From contig DIPM01000021.1 of the NCBI GenBank assembly GCA_002427105.1, forward strand, positions 126,027 through 190,026: a stretch of 64,000 nt of DNA, read 5' to 3'. Below the pieces are notes generated by a model. It did not search any database. It had not been told where the DNA came from and was given only the letters and a program-made list of their open reading frames with translations. Origin of the DNA: Marinilabiliaceae bacterium UBA5488 (lineage in GTDB: Bacteria; Bacteroidota; Bacteroidia; Bacteroidales; Marinilabiliaceae). A program made the translations under genes and the position numbers. Below, piece after piece: positions 18,069 to 26,053 of the stretch; positions within the stretch are counted from its first letter, which is position 1; each line of letters begins with the position of its first letter.

Positions 18069-18524
18069 ATGAAAAAGTTACTATTTATAATCACTATATC
18101 ACTGCTGTTTTTTCAGCCGGCTTTGCATGCACAATGTGGCGAAGCCCTCAAAAAAACTGCACTTCAGGAGATGGGAGATGCACAATATATTAAAGACTTT
18201 TCAATTCTTTTGGAAAAGTCGCCTACTGAGGCTAAAACCGGGATGATTAGATTTAATGTATTGCTTAATAGTCGCAATCATTACAAATTTAACGTTGTTA
18301 ACGGTTCTATGAATGCCGATGATATTGTGATGCAACTCTACGATAAGGACGAACTCCTTAGCAGTAACCTTGATAGCGGCAAAAAGTATAAAAGTTTTGA
18401 ATTTATTTGCCGCGCAACTAAGGTTTATCAGCTGGTTTTCTCTTTTACCGGAGGACAAGAAGGCTGTGCAGAAGCTGTATTATCCTTAGTTAAACAATAC
18501 AGCGAAGGACAGATGGGATTATAA
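18069..18524 (+). CDS. Small secreted protein of unknown function
   Basis: The 151-residue protein has a clear signal peptide (MKKLLFIITISLLFFQ) with likely cleavage after ALHA. The mature domain of about 130 residues contains three Cys (Cys23 and two further on) and looks beta-rich (FNVLLNSRNHYKFNVVNG, FEFICRATKVYQLVFSFTGG). No family is recognised. It is the last gene of the signalling cluster, 25 bases after the lipoprotein gene, and a strong hairpin follows. It may be a periplasmic ligand-binding or accessory protein of the exporter. Confidence 0.7.
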   Translation: MKKLLFIITISLLFFQPALHAQCGEALKKTALQEMGDAQYIKDFSILLEKSPTEAKTGMIRFNVLLNSRNHYKFNVVNGSMNADDIVMQLYDKDELLSSNLDSGKKYKSFEFICRATKVYQLVFSFTGGQEGCAEAVLSLVKQYSEGQMGL

Positions 18525-18547
18525 ACCGGATATATTATTAGAGCATA

Positions 18548-18586
18548 ACAAGGGGTCTGAAATATTTAGTATTTCAGACCCCTTGT
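18548..18586. terminator. Bidirectional terminator hairpin between convergent genes
   Basis: A perfect 17-bp inverted repeat (arms 18548-18564 and 18570-18586, loop TTTAG) sits in the gap between the small secreted protein gene and hemW, which converge. There is no strong T-tract on either side, but stem length and position strongly suggest termination of both transcripts. Confidence 0.8.
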
Positions 18587-18589
18587 GCC

Positions 18590-19702
18590 TTATACAAATA
18601 AATCCTTAATTATACCATCAACTACAAACCACGACTTAGCATTACATTTTAAAAATTTACTTTCATTATGCAAATTACCCGCTTGAAGCCACTTTTTGGA
18701 GGCCGAAACTACTTTGTTATACATTTGCCTATCCAGGGCTTCTATTGCCTCTAAATTGACTCCTTCAGCTGTTCTAAGCCCAAGCATTATCAATTCATTT
18801 AGTCTATCGCTTATATCCAAAACCTCCTTTTCTACTATCTTTTCCCTGTCAGATTTAAGGTAAAGATTAAGGTCGGCCTTATTCCATTGCCTGTAACCGC
18901 CGAAATAGGAGTGACTTCCGGGTCCAAAACCAATATAGGGACTACCGTCCCAATACGATGAATTATGTCTGGAACGAAATCCGGGCTTACAAAAATTGGA
19001 AACTTCATAATGTTCAAAACCCTCCTTAGCCGCAAACTCACGTAAAAGCTCATATTGATTCAAACTTTCACTATCTGTTATCTCACGATAAACACCTCTT
19101 TTCAATAAACGATCAAAGGGAGTTCCCTCTTCAAAAGTAAGATGATATGCTGATAAATGATTTATAGGCAGAGTTTTAACAATTTTAAGGTTCTCACTAA
19201 AAGCAGCTGTGTTGCTCCATGGCAATCCATAAATCAAATCCATACCTATATTTCTGAATCCTCCACTATAAGCATCCTTAATTGCTTGCAGAGCCTGAGC
19301 CGAACTATGACGACGACCCATCTCCTGAAGATCCTTTTCATGAAAACTCTGAATACCTATGCTTATACGGTTAAAACCGCTTTCAAGCAGCTTGTCAATA
19401 TAATCTTTAGTTAAATCGTCGGGATTACATTCAATTGTAATTTCTATTCTCTCAGAAAAAATATATGAATCCCTCAATAGCGAAAATATTTCATTAAAAT
19501 GACTGGATTTAAGAAGTGAGGGCGTTCCTCCTCCAAAGTAAAGGGTCGTAATCTTTTCCTGAAAAAGTGATGAGTAATGCTTAATTTCACTCTTTAGAGC
19601 AACTAAAAAAGGTTCAAGCTTGTCGAGCTTCGTTGTCTTGTAAAAATCACAATAACCACATCGCGAAAAACAAAAAGGTATGTGTATATAAATTCCGGCC
19701 AT
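18590..19702 (-). CDS. hemW: HemW-type radical SAM haem chaperone (formerly annotated as oxygen-independent coproporphyrinogen oxidase)
   Basis: The 370-residue protein has the radical SAM cluster motif Cys11-x3-Cys15-x2-Cys18 in IPFCFSRCGYCDFY at the very N-terminus. GGGTPSLL, IGIQSF and DLIYGLPW are typical of HemW. It lacks the extra N-terminal cysteine region of HemN, so HemW, a haem-insertion factor, is the better call. It is transcribed leftward, away from the proposed origin region, and its start lies 17 bases from a parS site. Confidence 0.92.
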   Translation of the reverse strand: MAGIYIHIPFCFSRCGYCDFYKTTKLDKLEPFLVALKSEIKHYSSLFQEKITTLYFGGGTPSLLKSSHFNEIFSLLRDSYIFSERIEITIECNPDDLTKDYIDKLLESGFNRISIGIQSFHEKDLQEMGRRHSSAQALQAIKDAYSGGFRNIGMDLIYGLPWSNTAAFSENLKIVKTLPINHLSAYHLTFEEGTPFDRLLKRGVYREITDSESLNQYELLREFAAKEGFEHYEVSNFCKPGFRSRHNSSYWDGSPYIGFGPGSHSYFGGYRQWNKADLNLYLKSDREKIVEKEVLDISDRLNELIMLGLRTAEGVNLEAIEALDRQMYNKVVSASKKWLQAGNLHNESKFLKCNAKSWFVVDGIIKDLFV

Positions 19703-19860
19703 AAATTTTTAATAAAAATGTTCCACGTGAAACATTCAAAAACAGCAAGTTAGCTGAGTTTATTAACAGTTTATAAATAAGTTATCACATGGTTATTAAC
19801 AAATAATCTATATTTCTGTTGAAACATAGCGACTAAGCAAACTGTTAATAAGCTATTTTT
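19703..19860. other. AT-rich spacer with parS and repeated DnaA-box-like 9-mers
   Basis: This 158-bp gap between hemW and the VanZ-like gene contains a parS site and three exact copies of TTATTAACA: forward at 19760-19768 and 19793-19801, reverse at 19843-19851. TTATCACA also occurs at 19782-19789. The 9-mer differs from the classical DnaA box TTATCCACA at two positions. Such density suggests a secondary DnaA-binding cluster close to the origin; promoter elements for the flanking genes must also lie here. Confidence 0.5.
19719..19734. promoter_or_regulatory. parS centromere site 1
   Basis: TGTTCCACGTGAAACA matches the conserved bacterial parS consensus TGTTTCACGTGAAACA at 15 of 16 positions. 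ParB binds such sites and loads SMC near the chromosome origin. This copy lies just upstream of the hemW start. Confidence 0.88.
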
Positions 19861-20280
19861 GTGAAAAGTATAAAAAGAACAATGATTATGCGTTCAAAAA
19901 TATTTCAATACAAGTTCTCAATAATTTTATGCATAGCAGTCTTGTTTTTAAGCCTGATGAATAGTTCGGATGTACCCGGCACTAATTTATGGAACTTTGA
20001 GGGTCTGGATAAAATTGTTCATATTCTTATGTACCTCTCACTTACAAGCACTATATTTTTAGAAAAAAATAAAAAATCTCAAGAAGTTTCTAAAAATATA
20101 CTATATAAAAATAATCTTATACCCCTAATTCTCCTTGTACTTATGGGAGGAAGTATAGAACTTATTCAACCTGTAGTAGCAAACAGAAGCTGCGAAATAA
20201 CGGATTTTTTAGCTAATATAAGCGGAATAATCTTAGGCTTTTTTCTTCACTTCCCTATTCTGAATATTCTAAAGAGATAA
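19861..20280 (+). CDS. VanZ-like membrane protein
   Basis: The protein has about 139 residues and four predicted membrane segments. The family features seen are DKIVHILMYLSL near the middle and GGSIELIQPVVANRSCEITDFLANISG before the last helix. VanZ-like proteins are small membrane proteins, some linked to glycopeptide tolerance, but most have unknown roles. The start drawn is a GTG; ATG codons at 19882 and 19888 are alternatives. Its end overlaps the converging Rrf2-type gene by 12 bp. Confidence 0.82.
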   Translation: MKSIKRTMIMRSKIFQYKFSIILCIAVLFLSLMNSSDVPGTNLWNFEGLDKIVHILMYLSLTSTIFLEKNKKSQEVSKNILYKNNLIPLILLVLMGGSIELIQPVVANRSCEITDFLANISGIILGFFLHFPILNILKR

Positions 20281-20715
20281 AAAATCAGGAGTCCTGTTTT
20301 CGTAAGTATCAATGATTTTCCCAAAAGTCTCATTTTTGAAAAAATGTTCAAGCTCCTTCCTTAAATCTGAATAATGGTCATGAACAGGACATTTCTTCTG
20401 ATCTTTATCGTGGCTTATGCAAGGCCGCGTGCCAATTATGCAGTGCTCAAACATATTAGGACCATCTATAATCCCTATAACATCAAAAAGAGTTACCTGA
20501 TAAGGGTCTTTCTTAAAAATAAAGCCCCCTTGAGGCCCCTTTATACTTCCTAAAATTCCTTTGTGAACAAAAATCTGCAAGATTTTACTCAAAAATTGCA
20601 TCGGAACATCTAAATTCCCGGCTATTGTCCTAACATTTACATAAGAACCCGACTTGCTGTTAATGCCAATATAAATTATTGAGCGTAATGCATATTTACA
20701 AGTATTTGAAAGCAT
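20269..20715 (-). CDS. Rrf2-family transcriptional regulator with possible Fe-S cysteines
   Basis: The 148-residue protein is an Rrf2/IscR-type winged-helix regulator. The DNA-binding N-terminus (YALRSIIYIG, IAGNLDVPMQFLSKIL, GSIKGPQGGF) is typical. Cys92, Cys99 and Cys109 lie in the segment where IscR and NsrR bind a [2Fe-2S] or [4Fe-4S] cluster, so it may sense iron-sulphur status, nitric oxide or redox. The target genes are not evident. It is downstream of rpiB on the same strand with a 24-bp gap. Confidence 0.88.
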   Translation of the reverse strand: MLSNTCKYALRSIIYIGINSKSGSYVNVRTIAGNLDVPMQFLSKILQIFVHKGILGSIKGPQGGFIFKKDPYQVTLFDVIGIIDGPNMFEHCIIGTRPCISHDKDQKKCPVHDHYSDLRKELEHFFKNETFGKIIDTYENRTPDFLSL

Positions 20716-20739
20716 AGCGAAAATTTTACAATTACTTTC

Positions 20740-21180
20740 TTAACTACATCTGATTTTATTTATTCTTGCAACATGTCTTCCTCCGTCAAATGGGGTCGAA
20801 AGAAAAATATCAACAATTTCTTTTGCCTCATCTTCTGATATAAATCTACCCGGTAAGGTACAAATATTTGCATCATTGTGAGCCCTTGCAAGACGTGCAA
20901 TCTCAGGTATCCAACACAAAGCTGCCCTTATTCCTTCGTGTTTATTAACAGTCATATTAATACCATTTCCACTTCCACAAATTGTAAAGCCAAATATAAA
21001 CTCACCGTTTTCAACAGCTGTGGCTAATGGATGAGCATAATCAGCATAATCTACACTCGAGTTAGAATTTGTACCAAAATCTTTTACTTGATATCCCTTC
21101 GAAGCTATATAAACTTTTAAAGCCTCTTTCAACTCAAAACCTGCATGATCAGAGCCTATTGCAATTCTTTTATCTTTCAT
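20740..21180 (-). CDS. rpiB: Ribose-5-phosphate isomerase B
   Basis: RpiB interconverts ribose 5-phosphate and ribulose 5-phosphate in the pentose phosphate pathway. The 146-residue protein shows GSDHAGFELKEALK at the N-terminus, the active-site Cys in TICGSGNGI, and HNDANICTLPGRF. All are hallmarks of the LacAB/RpiB family, and the length is normal. It is transcribed leftward from the proposed origin spacer and is probably co-transcribed with the Rrf2-type gene. Confidence 0.95.
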   Translation of the reverse strand: MKDKRIAIGSDHAGFELKEALKVYIASKGYQVKDFGTNSNSSVDYADYAHPLATAVENGEFIFGFTICGSGNGINMTVNKHEGIRAALCWIPEIARLARAHNDANICTLPGRFISEDEAKEIVDIFLSTPFDGGRHVARINKIRCS

Positions 21181-21655
21181 TCAAATAGTATTTTAACTAA
21201 AACTTTTAGCCCAAATTTGTGTTTTCAAAATAAATCAAATTCAAAGATAGTGTAAATAATGATTGAAAACATCCACTTTTAATAAGTCTGTTGATAACAT
21301 AGTAGCAAAATTGAATAAGCGTTGATGAAAAACGCTTGATTATATCAAATAATTATACTAAACAATATTGTTGTGCAAAAAAACAAAGGATAGAAGCTAT
21401 TTGTTGTCCCTATTTATAAACATAGTTAATAGGAGTTTTTAGTATTATAAAGACATTTATTTTTTAACTTTGCAGCTTATCAACGGTGTGTTGATTACTA
21501 TTTTTTAACTTGATACTTAATCTTTTATCTTTAAAACAGTCTGTTAATAACATTCGTAAAAAAACTGTTTCTTGAAGTTACAATAGATTCAACAATTACT
21601 TTTAAACACTATTAACAGGATAATATCATTATCATTAATTTTTTAAAAATATTAT
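21181..21655. other. Candidate replication origin (oriC) spacer
   Basis: This 475-bp AT-rich gap separates divergent rpiB and nadA and lies where the strand composition flips. DnaA-box-like 9-mers are TTATCAACA (reverse, 21289-21297), TTATCAACG (21477-21485), TAATCAACA (reverse, 21489-21497), TTATTAACA (reverse, 21542-21550) and CTATTAACA (21609-21617). A 7-bp inverted repeat (21317-21337), a 12-bp palindrome AACAATATTGTT (21361-21372) and a very AT-rich end (about 21625-21655), suitable as an unwinding element, are also present. Four parS sites lie within 12 kb. Confidence 0.65.
21465..21473 (+). promoter_or_regulatory. Candidate Bacteroidota-type -7 box
   Basis: TAACTTTGC matches the phylum -7 consensus TAnnTTTGC. 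It points toward nadA about 180 bp downstream. No good -33 TTTG element is seen at the usual distance, so support is weak. Confidence 0.3.
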
Positions 21656-22651
21656 ATGAATAATAATAGTGAGTGGATAACTGCCGGATATTCGACTGAG
21701 GCAGTTTCCAATAAAGTTGATTTAGTCAGTGAAATATCACGACTTAAAAGGGAGAAGAATGCTATTATTATGGCCCATTACTACCAGGTCAAGGAAATTC
21801 AGGATATTGCGGATTTCGTCGGCGATAGTTTGGCCCTGGCGCAACAAGCTGCCAAAACTAAGGCAGATATTATTCTTCTGGCCGGTGTATATTTTATGGG
21901 AGAAACGGCTAAGATTCTTTCTCCCGATAAAAAGGTCTTAGTTCCTGATTTGAATGCGGGATGTTCTTTAGCTGATAGTTGTCCTGCTGATGATTTTAAA
22001 AAGTTCAAAGAGCTTTATCCTGATCATGTGGTGGTAACCTATGTTAATACCACAGCTGCCGTTAAGGCTATCTCAGATATTGTGGTTACGAGCACTAATG
22101 CTGTTGGGGTAATTAATTCTATACCTAAGGATAAAGCTATTTTATTCGGTCCGGATAAAAATCTTGGTAACTATTTGCAGGGATTAAGCGGCAGGGAAAT
22201 GGTTTTGTGGGATGGAGCCTGCCATGTGCATGAGAAATTTTCTATTGAAAAAATTGTCCAACTGAAAAGAGAAAATCCTGATGCTAAAATTATTGCCCAT
22301 CCCGAATGTAAAAAGCCTTTGTTAATTTTAGCTGATTTTGTTGGCAGTACTGCGGCTTTATTGAAATATACAATAGAAAATGAAGCTAACATGTTTATCG
22401 TTGCTACTGAAGCAGGTATTTTGCATCAAATGCAAAAGTCTTCTCCTTCTAAAATGTTTATTCCGGCGCCTCCATCTGATTCAACTTGTGGATGTAATGA
22501 TTGTGAATTTATGAAGTTAAATAGTTTAAAAAAGGTATATTTGGCATTGAAAAATGAATTTCCGGAAGTGCATGTAGATGAAAAAGTAAGATTGGAAGCA
22601 GTTAAACCCATTGAAAGAATGTTGGATATATCTGCTAAACTAAAATTGTAA
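21656..22651 (+). CDS. nadA: Quinolinate synthase A
   Basis: NadA condenses iminoaspartate with dihydroxyacetone phosphate to form quinolinate in de novo NAD synthesis, using a [4Fe-4S] cluster. The 331-residue protein has AHYYQVKEIQDIADFVGDSL, the first cluster Cys in NAGCSLADSC (Cys103), a second in AHPECKKPLL, and a third in the STCGCNDC segment. No nadB or nadC is adjacent. It is the first rightward gene from the candidate origin. Confidence 0.96.
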   Translation: MNNNSEWITAGYSTEAVSNKVDLVSEISRLKREKNAIIMAHYYQVKEIQDIADFVGDSLALAQQAAKTKADIILLAGVYFMGETAKILSPDKKVLVPDLNAGCSLADSCPADDFKKFKELYPDHVVVTYVNTTAAVKAISDIVVTSTNAVGVINSIPKDKAILFGPDKNLGNYLQGLSGREMVLWDGACHVHEKFSIEKIVQLKRENPDAKIIAHPECKKPLLILADFVGSTAALLKYTIENEANMFIVATEAGILHQMQKSSPSKMFIPAPPSDSTCGCNDCEFMKLNSLKKVYLALKNEFPEVHVDEKVRLEAVKPIERMLDISAKLKL

Positions 22652-22680
22652 TTTATTTAGGCAAAACCCATATTTTCTAT

Positions 22681-23058
22681 ATGAAAGGATTACAATTACT
22701 GTTGGTTGAAGATAACTTTTTAAATCAAAAACTTATTTTTCTTAGTCTCAATCGTTTTGGTTTTATTATTGACGTTGCTAATAATGGAGCTGAGGCTGTA
22801 GATAAAGTTAAGGAGAAAAGGTATGATTTAATTCTTATGGATTTGATGATGCCTGTGATGGATGGTTTTGAGGCTACTTTGGCTATCCGGGATATTGAAA
22901 AAAATAACGGCTTCCATACACCGATTGTTGGACTTACAGCTAATAATTTTGATGCAGATAGAGAAAAATGTCTGAATATTGGAATGAATGAATATATGAC
23001 TAAACCTTTTGATATTGAGGTTTTTAACGATATTTTGAGGAAGTTGAAGATTTATTAG
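22681..23058 (+). CDS. Single-domain response regulator
   Basis: The 125-residue protein is only a receiver domain. Asp10/Asp11 (VEDN has the first acid at 10), phospho-acceptor Asp54 in LILMDLMMPVMDG, a Thr/Ala switch in VGLTANN, and Lys in MTKPFD are seen. The sequence style is that of receivers found in hybrid kinases rather than CheY. It is the only free receiver in the window and lies 22 kb from cheA, so a link to that cluster is unproven. Confidence 0.9.
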   Translation: MKGLQLLLVEDNFLNQKLIFLSLNRFGFIIDVANNGAEAVDKVKEKRYDLILMDLMMPVMDGFEATLAIRDIEKNNGFHTPIVGLTANNFDADREKCLNIGMNEYMTKPFDIEVFNDILRKLKIY

Positions 23059-23084
23059 TTTTTACTTCATTTATTATTACTTTT

Positions 23085-24098
23085 ATGGATATACATAATC
23101 CTGAAAAGGAGAAGTTTCGGGATGCTGATATTGACCAACAACTCAGACCGTTGTCCTTTAATGATTTTAAAGGACAGTTTAAAATAGTAGAAAATCTGCA
23201 CATTTTCGTGCAGGCTGCATTGATGCGTGAAGAGGCCTTAGATCATGTATTATTACATGGACCTCCGGGTCTGGGCAAAACTACTCTTTCTAATATTATA
23301 GCAAATGAATTACATGTGGGTTTTAAACTCACAAGCGGTCCGGTATTGGATAAACCCGGTGATTTAGCCGGAATTCTTACAAGTTTGGAGCCTAATGATG
23401 TTCTTTTTATTGATGAGATACATCGCTTAAGTCCTATAGTTGAAGAATATCTTTATTCGGCTATGGAGGATTTTAGGATTGATATTATTATTGATAAGGG
23501 GCCTGGAGCAAAATCTATTCAGATTGAATTAAATCCCTTTACCCTTATTGGAGCAACTACTCGTAGTGGTTTACTAACTAGTCCTTTAAGAGCACGATTT
23601 GGCATTAATAGTCATCTTGAATACTATGATGTTGATACTTTAAGCGGCATTGTTGAAAGGTCAGCTGATATTTTATCCATTCTTATTGATAAAAAGGCTT
23701 CTTATGAAATTGCACGACGCAGCAGAGGCACGCCAAGAATAGCCAACTCTTTGCTTCGTAGAGTGCGTGATTTTGCCATGGTTAAGGGAAGTGGTAGAGT
23801 GGATATGGATATTACAAGATATGCCTTAAAAGCACTCAATATCGATGAATTTGGATTAGATGAAATGGATAGGAAAATATTAATGACTCTAATTGATAAA
23901 TTTGAAGGCGGGCCTGTGGGTTTAAGCACTATCGCTACCGCTGTTGGGGAAGACACGGGAACGATTGAGGAAGTTTATGAGCCTTTTTTAATTATGGAGG
24001 GTTTTTTGAAACGCACTCCACGAGGTCGTGTCGTTACCCGAAATGCTTATAATCATTTTGGTTTGAATCCCGGGGTAAGTCAAAACACTTTATTCTAA
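23085..24098 (+). CDS. ruvB: Holliday junction branch-migration helicase RuvB
   Basis: RuvB is the ATP-driven motor that, with RuvA, moves Holliday junctions during recombination repair. The 337-residue protein has Walker A GPPGLGKTT, Walker B LFIDEIHRL, sensor 1 IGATTRSGLLTSPLRARFG and the C-terminal winged helix (TGTIEEVYEPFLI, TPRGRV). Length and order are normal. ruvA and ruvC are not adjacent. It is probably co-transcribed with the flippase gene, which starts five bases later. Confidence 0.97.
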   Translation: MDIHNPEKEKFRDADIDQQLRPLSFNDFKGQFKIVENLHIFVQAALMREEALDHVLLHGPPGLGKTTLSNIIANELHVGFKLTSGPVLDKPGDLAGILTSLEPNDVLFIDEIHRLSPIVEEYLYSAMEDFRIDIIIDKGPGAKSIQIELNPFTLIGATTRSGLLTSPLRARFGINSHLEYYDVDTLSGIVERSADILSILIDKKASYEIARRSRGTPRIANSLLRRVRDFAMVKGSGRVDMDITRYALKALNIDEFGLDEMDRKILMTLIDKFEGGPVGLSTIATAVGEDTGTIEEVYEPFLIMEGFLKRTPRGRVVTRNAYNHFGLNPGVSQNTLF

Positions 24099-24103
24099 TC
24101 TGT

Positions 24104-25558
24104 ATGAGTTTGAGTATTAAACGCTTAGCTGGGGAAACCGTTATTTATGGCGCTACTACCATGGTGGGTCGTCTGCTTAATTGGCTTCTTATGCCTTTTT
24201 ATATCCGGGTAATTGCCCCGGAGGAGTATGGTGTTATTATTAATATTTATAGTTTTATCTCTATTCTTTTGGTGGTTTTTACCTATGGAATGGAAACTGG
24301 ATTTTTCCGCTTTTCAAGAGAGAAGAATGATCAGGATGTTTACAAAACTACTCTTTCTATCCTGGGTATATCAAGTTTACTTCTTATTGTTTTGTCCTTT
24401 TCTTTCGCAAATAAGATTAGCCTTTATTTTTATGATGGAAATTATTCTGTTTCTATTGTTTTGGTGGGTGTTATTGTGGCTTTGGATTCCTTACTGTCTA
24501 TTCCTTTTGCGAAACTCAGGCTCGATAATAGACCTATTAAATTCGGATTTATCAAATTGATTAGCATTTTTTGCAATATTGCTTTTAATATCATTTTTCT
24601 CGTAGTTATTCCTTATTTGATTGATAAATTATATCTTCCTGAGGGTTTTGTAAGTATGTATAAACAAGGAAATGGTGTTTTCTACGTTATACTTAGTAAT
24701 CTTTTAAGTAGCCTGGTTAGCGTCTTTATTTTCATTCCGGATTTTATTCGTGTAAAAGGTAGCTTTAGCCCTTATATTCTTAAGAGAATGTTAAGATATT
24801 CATGGCCAGTTCTTGTTGTTGGGATAACAGGGATGATTACTCAAAATGCAGATAAAATATTAATTCCTAAGTTGATAAAGGAAAATGGATTTGTGGAATT
24901 GGCAATTTATGGCGCTAACTTTAAAATTGGTGTATTGATGAGTCTTTTTACCCAGTCTTTTAGATTCGCTTTTGAACCTTACTTTTTTAATAACAGAGAA
25001 AAGGGCATTGATTCCTATGCTAAAGTAATGGAGTATTTCGTAGCTTTTGGATTATTTATTTTTCTTGGTATTACTGTATTTCAGGATCTTGTGAATATCC
25101 TTTTTACCAGTGAATATTTACGTGGAAACATTATTATCCCCTACGTTCTTGTCGCTATGCTCTTTTATGGTATCTATTTTAATCTTTCTGTTTGGTATAA
25201 ACTTAGTGATAAAACGATTTTTGGTGCGATTTTTGGCGTTATGGGAATGATTGTGACTGTGGCATTGGATTTTATTTTAATTCCTAAAATGGGGATAATG
25301 GGTGGGGCCATAGCTATGCTTTGTGGGTATTCGCTTATGGTGATTTCTTCCTATTTTGTGGGTCAGAAGCATTATTATATTCCTTATAACTTAAAAGTGA
25401 TTAGTTTATATTTTATTATTGCAGTCTTGATATTTTATTTGAATGGGCTTATTGTTGTCGAAAGTATATTTTTAAAGTATTTAATTAAAGTATTTATCTT
25501 TCTTGCTTTTCCCTTATTTTTTGTTTTTTATAATCGTTTAAAAACTAAATATGCTTAG
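24104..25558 (+). CDS. Polysaccharide flippase, Wzx/MurJ-like (MOP superfamily)
   Basis: The 484-residue protein has about 12-14 membrane helices. The N-terminal motif LAGETVIYGATTMVGRLLNWLLMPFY is typical of oligosaccharide flippases that move lipid-linked sugars across the inner membrane. No glycosyltransferase cluster surrounds it; ruvB precedes it and dut overlaps its end by 8 bp. The donor lipid could be peptidoglycan lipid II or an O-antigen or exopolysaccharide unit, and the sequence does not decide which. Confidence 0.87.
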   Translation: MSLSIKRLAGETVIYGATTMVGRLLNWLLMPFYIRVIAPEEYGVIINIYSFISILLVVFTYGMETGFFRFSREKNDQDVYKTTLSILGISSLLLIVLSFSFANKISLYFYDGNYSVSIVLVGVIVALDSLLSIPFAKLRLDNRPIKFGFIKLISIFCNIAFNIIFLVVIPYLIDKLYLPEGFVSMYKQGNGVFYVILSNLLSSLVSVFIFIPDFIRVKGSFSPYILKRMLRYSWPVLVVGITGMITQNADKILIPKLIKENGFVELAIYGANFKIGVLMSLFTQSFRFAFEPYFFNNREKGIDSYAKVMEYFVAFGLFIFLGITVFQDLVNILFTSEYLRGNIIIPYVLVAMLFYGIYFNLSVWYKLSDKTIFGAIFGVMGMIVTVALDFILIPKMGIMGGAIAMLCGYSLMVISSYFVGQKHYYIPYNLKVISLYFIIAVLIFYLNGLIVVESIFLKYLIKVFIFLAFPLFFVFYNRLKTKYA

Positions 25559-25988
25559 TATTAAGGTCATTAACAAAAGCAATAATCCTTTACCTGATTT
25601 TAGTACTTTAAATAGTGCAGGTGTTGATTTGCGTGCATTTACTGATAAGACCATTGTTTTAAAACCACTTGAAAGAGTTCTTGTGCCTACCGGAATTTTT
25701 ATGGAAATTCCTGAAGGATATGAGGTTCAAATTCGTCCTCGAAGTGGTTTGGCTATTAATCATGGAATAAGCGTTTTAAACTCACCGGGCACTATTGATG
25801 CAGATTACAGAGGAGAGATTAAAGTTATTCTTGTTAATCTATCTGATAAAGCTTTTGAAATTACTAGTGGAGAAAGAATATGTCAAATGGTTTTGAAAAA
25901 ATATGAGCGATTTGTTTGGAAAGAAGTTAACAGCTTATCCAAAACAGAAAGAGGCGAGGGAGGATTTGGTCATACAGGAAAGTTTTAA
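25551..25988 (+). CDS. dut: Deoxyuridine 5'-triphosphate nucleotidohydrolase (dUTPase)
   Basis: Dut hydrolyses dUTP to dUMP, keeping uracil out of DNA and feeding thymidylate synthesis. All five trimeric dUTPase motifs are present in 145 residues: SAGVDLRA, RPRSGLAINHGI, GTIDADYRGEI, GERICQMVL and RGEGGFGHTG. It overlaps the flippase gene by 8 bp, so the two are translationally coupled. Confidence 0.97.
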   Translation: MLSIKVINKSNNPLPDFSTLNSAGVDLRAFTDKTIVLKPLERVLVPTGIFMEIPEGYEVQIRPRSGLAINHGISVLNSPGTIDADYRGEIKVILVNLSDKAFEITSGERICQMVLKKYERFVWKEVNSLSKTERGEGGFGHTGKF

Positions 25989-26053
25989 ATTATTGCCTAT
26001 ATTGTTTTGTTTTTTAATTGAATTTATGTGGAGCTTATTTTAATCTATTTTAG

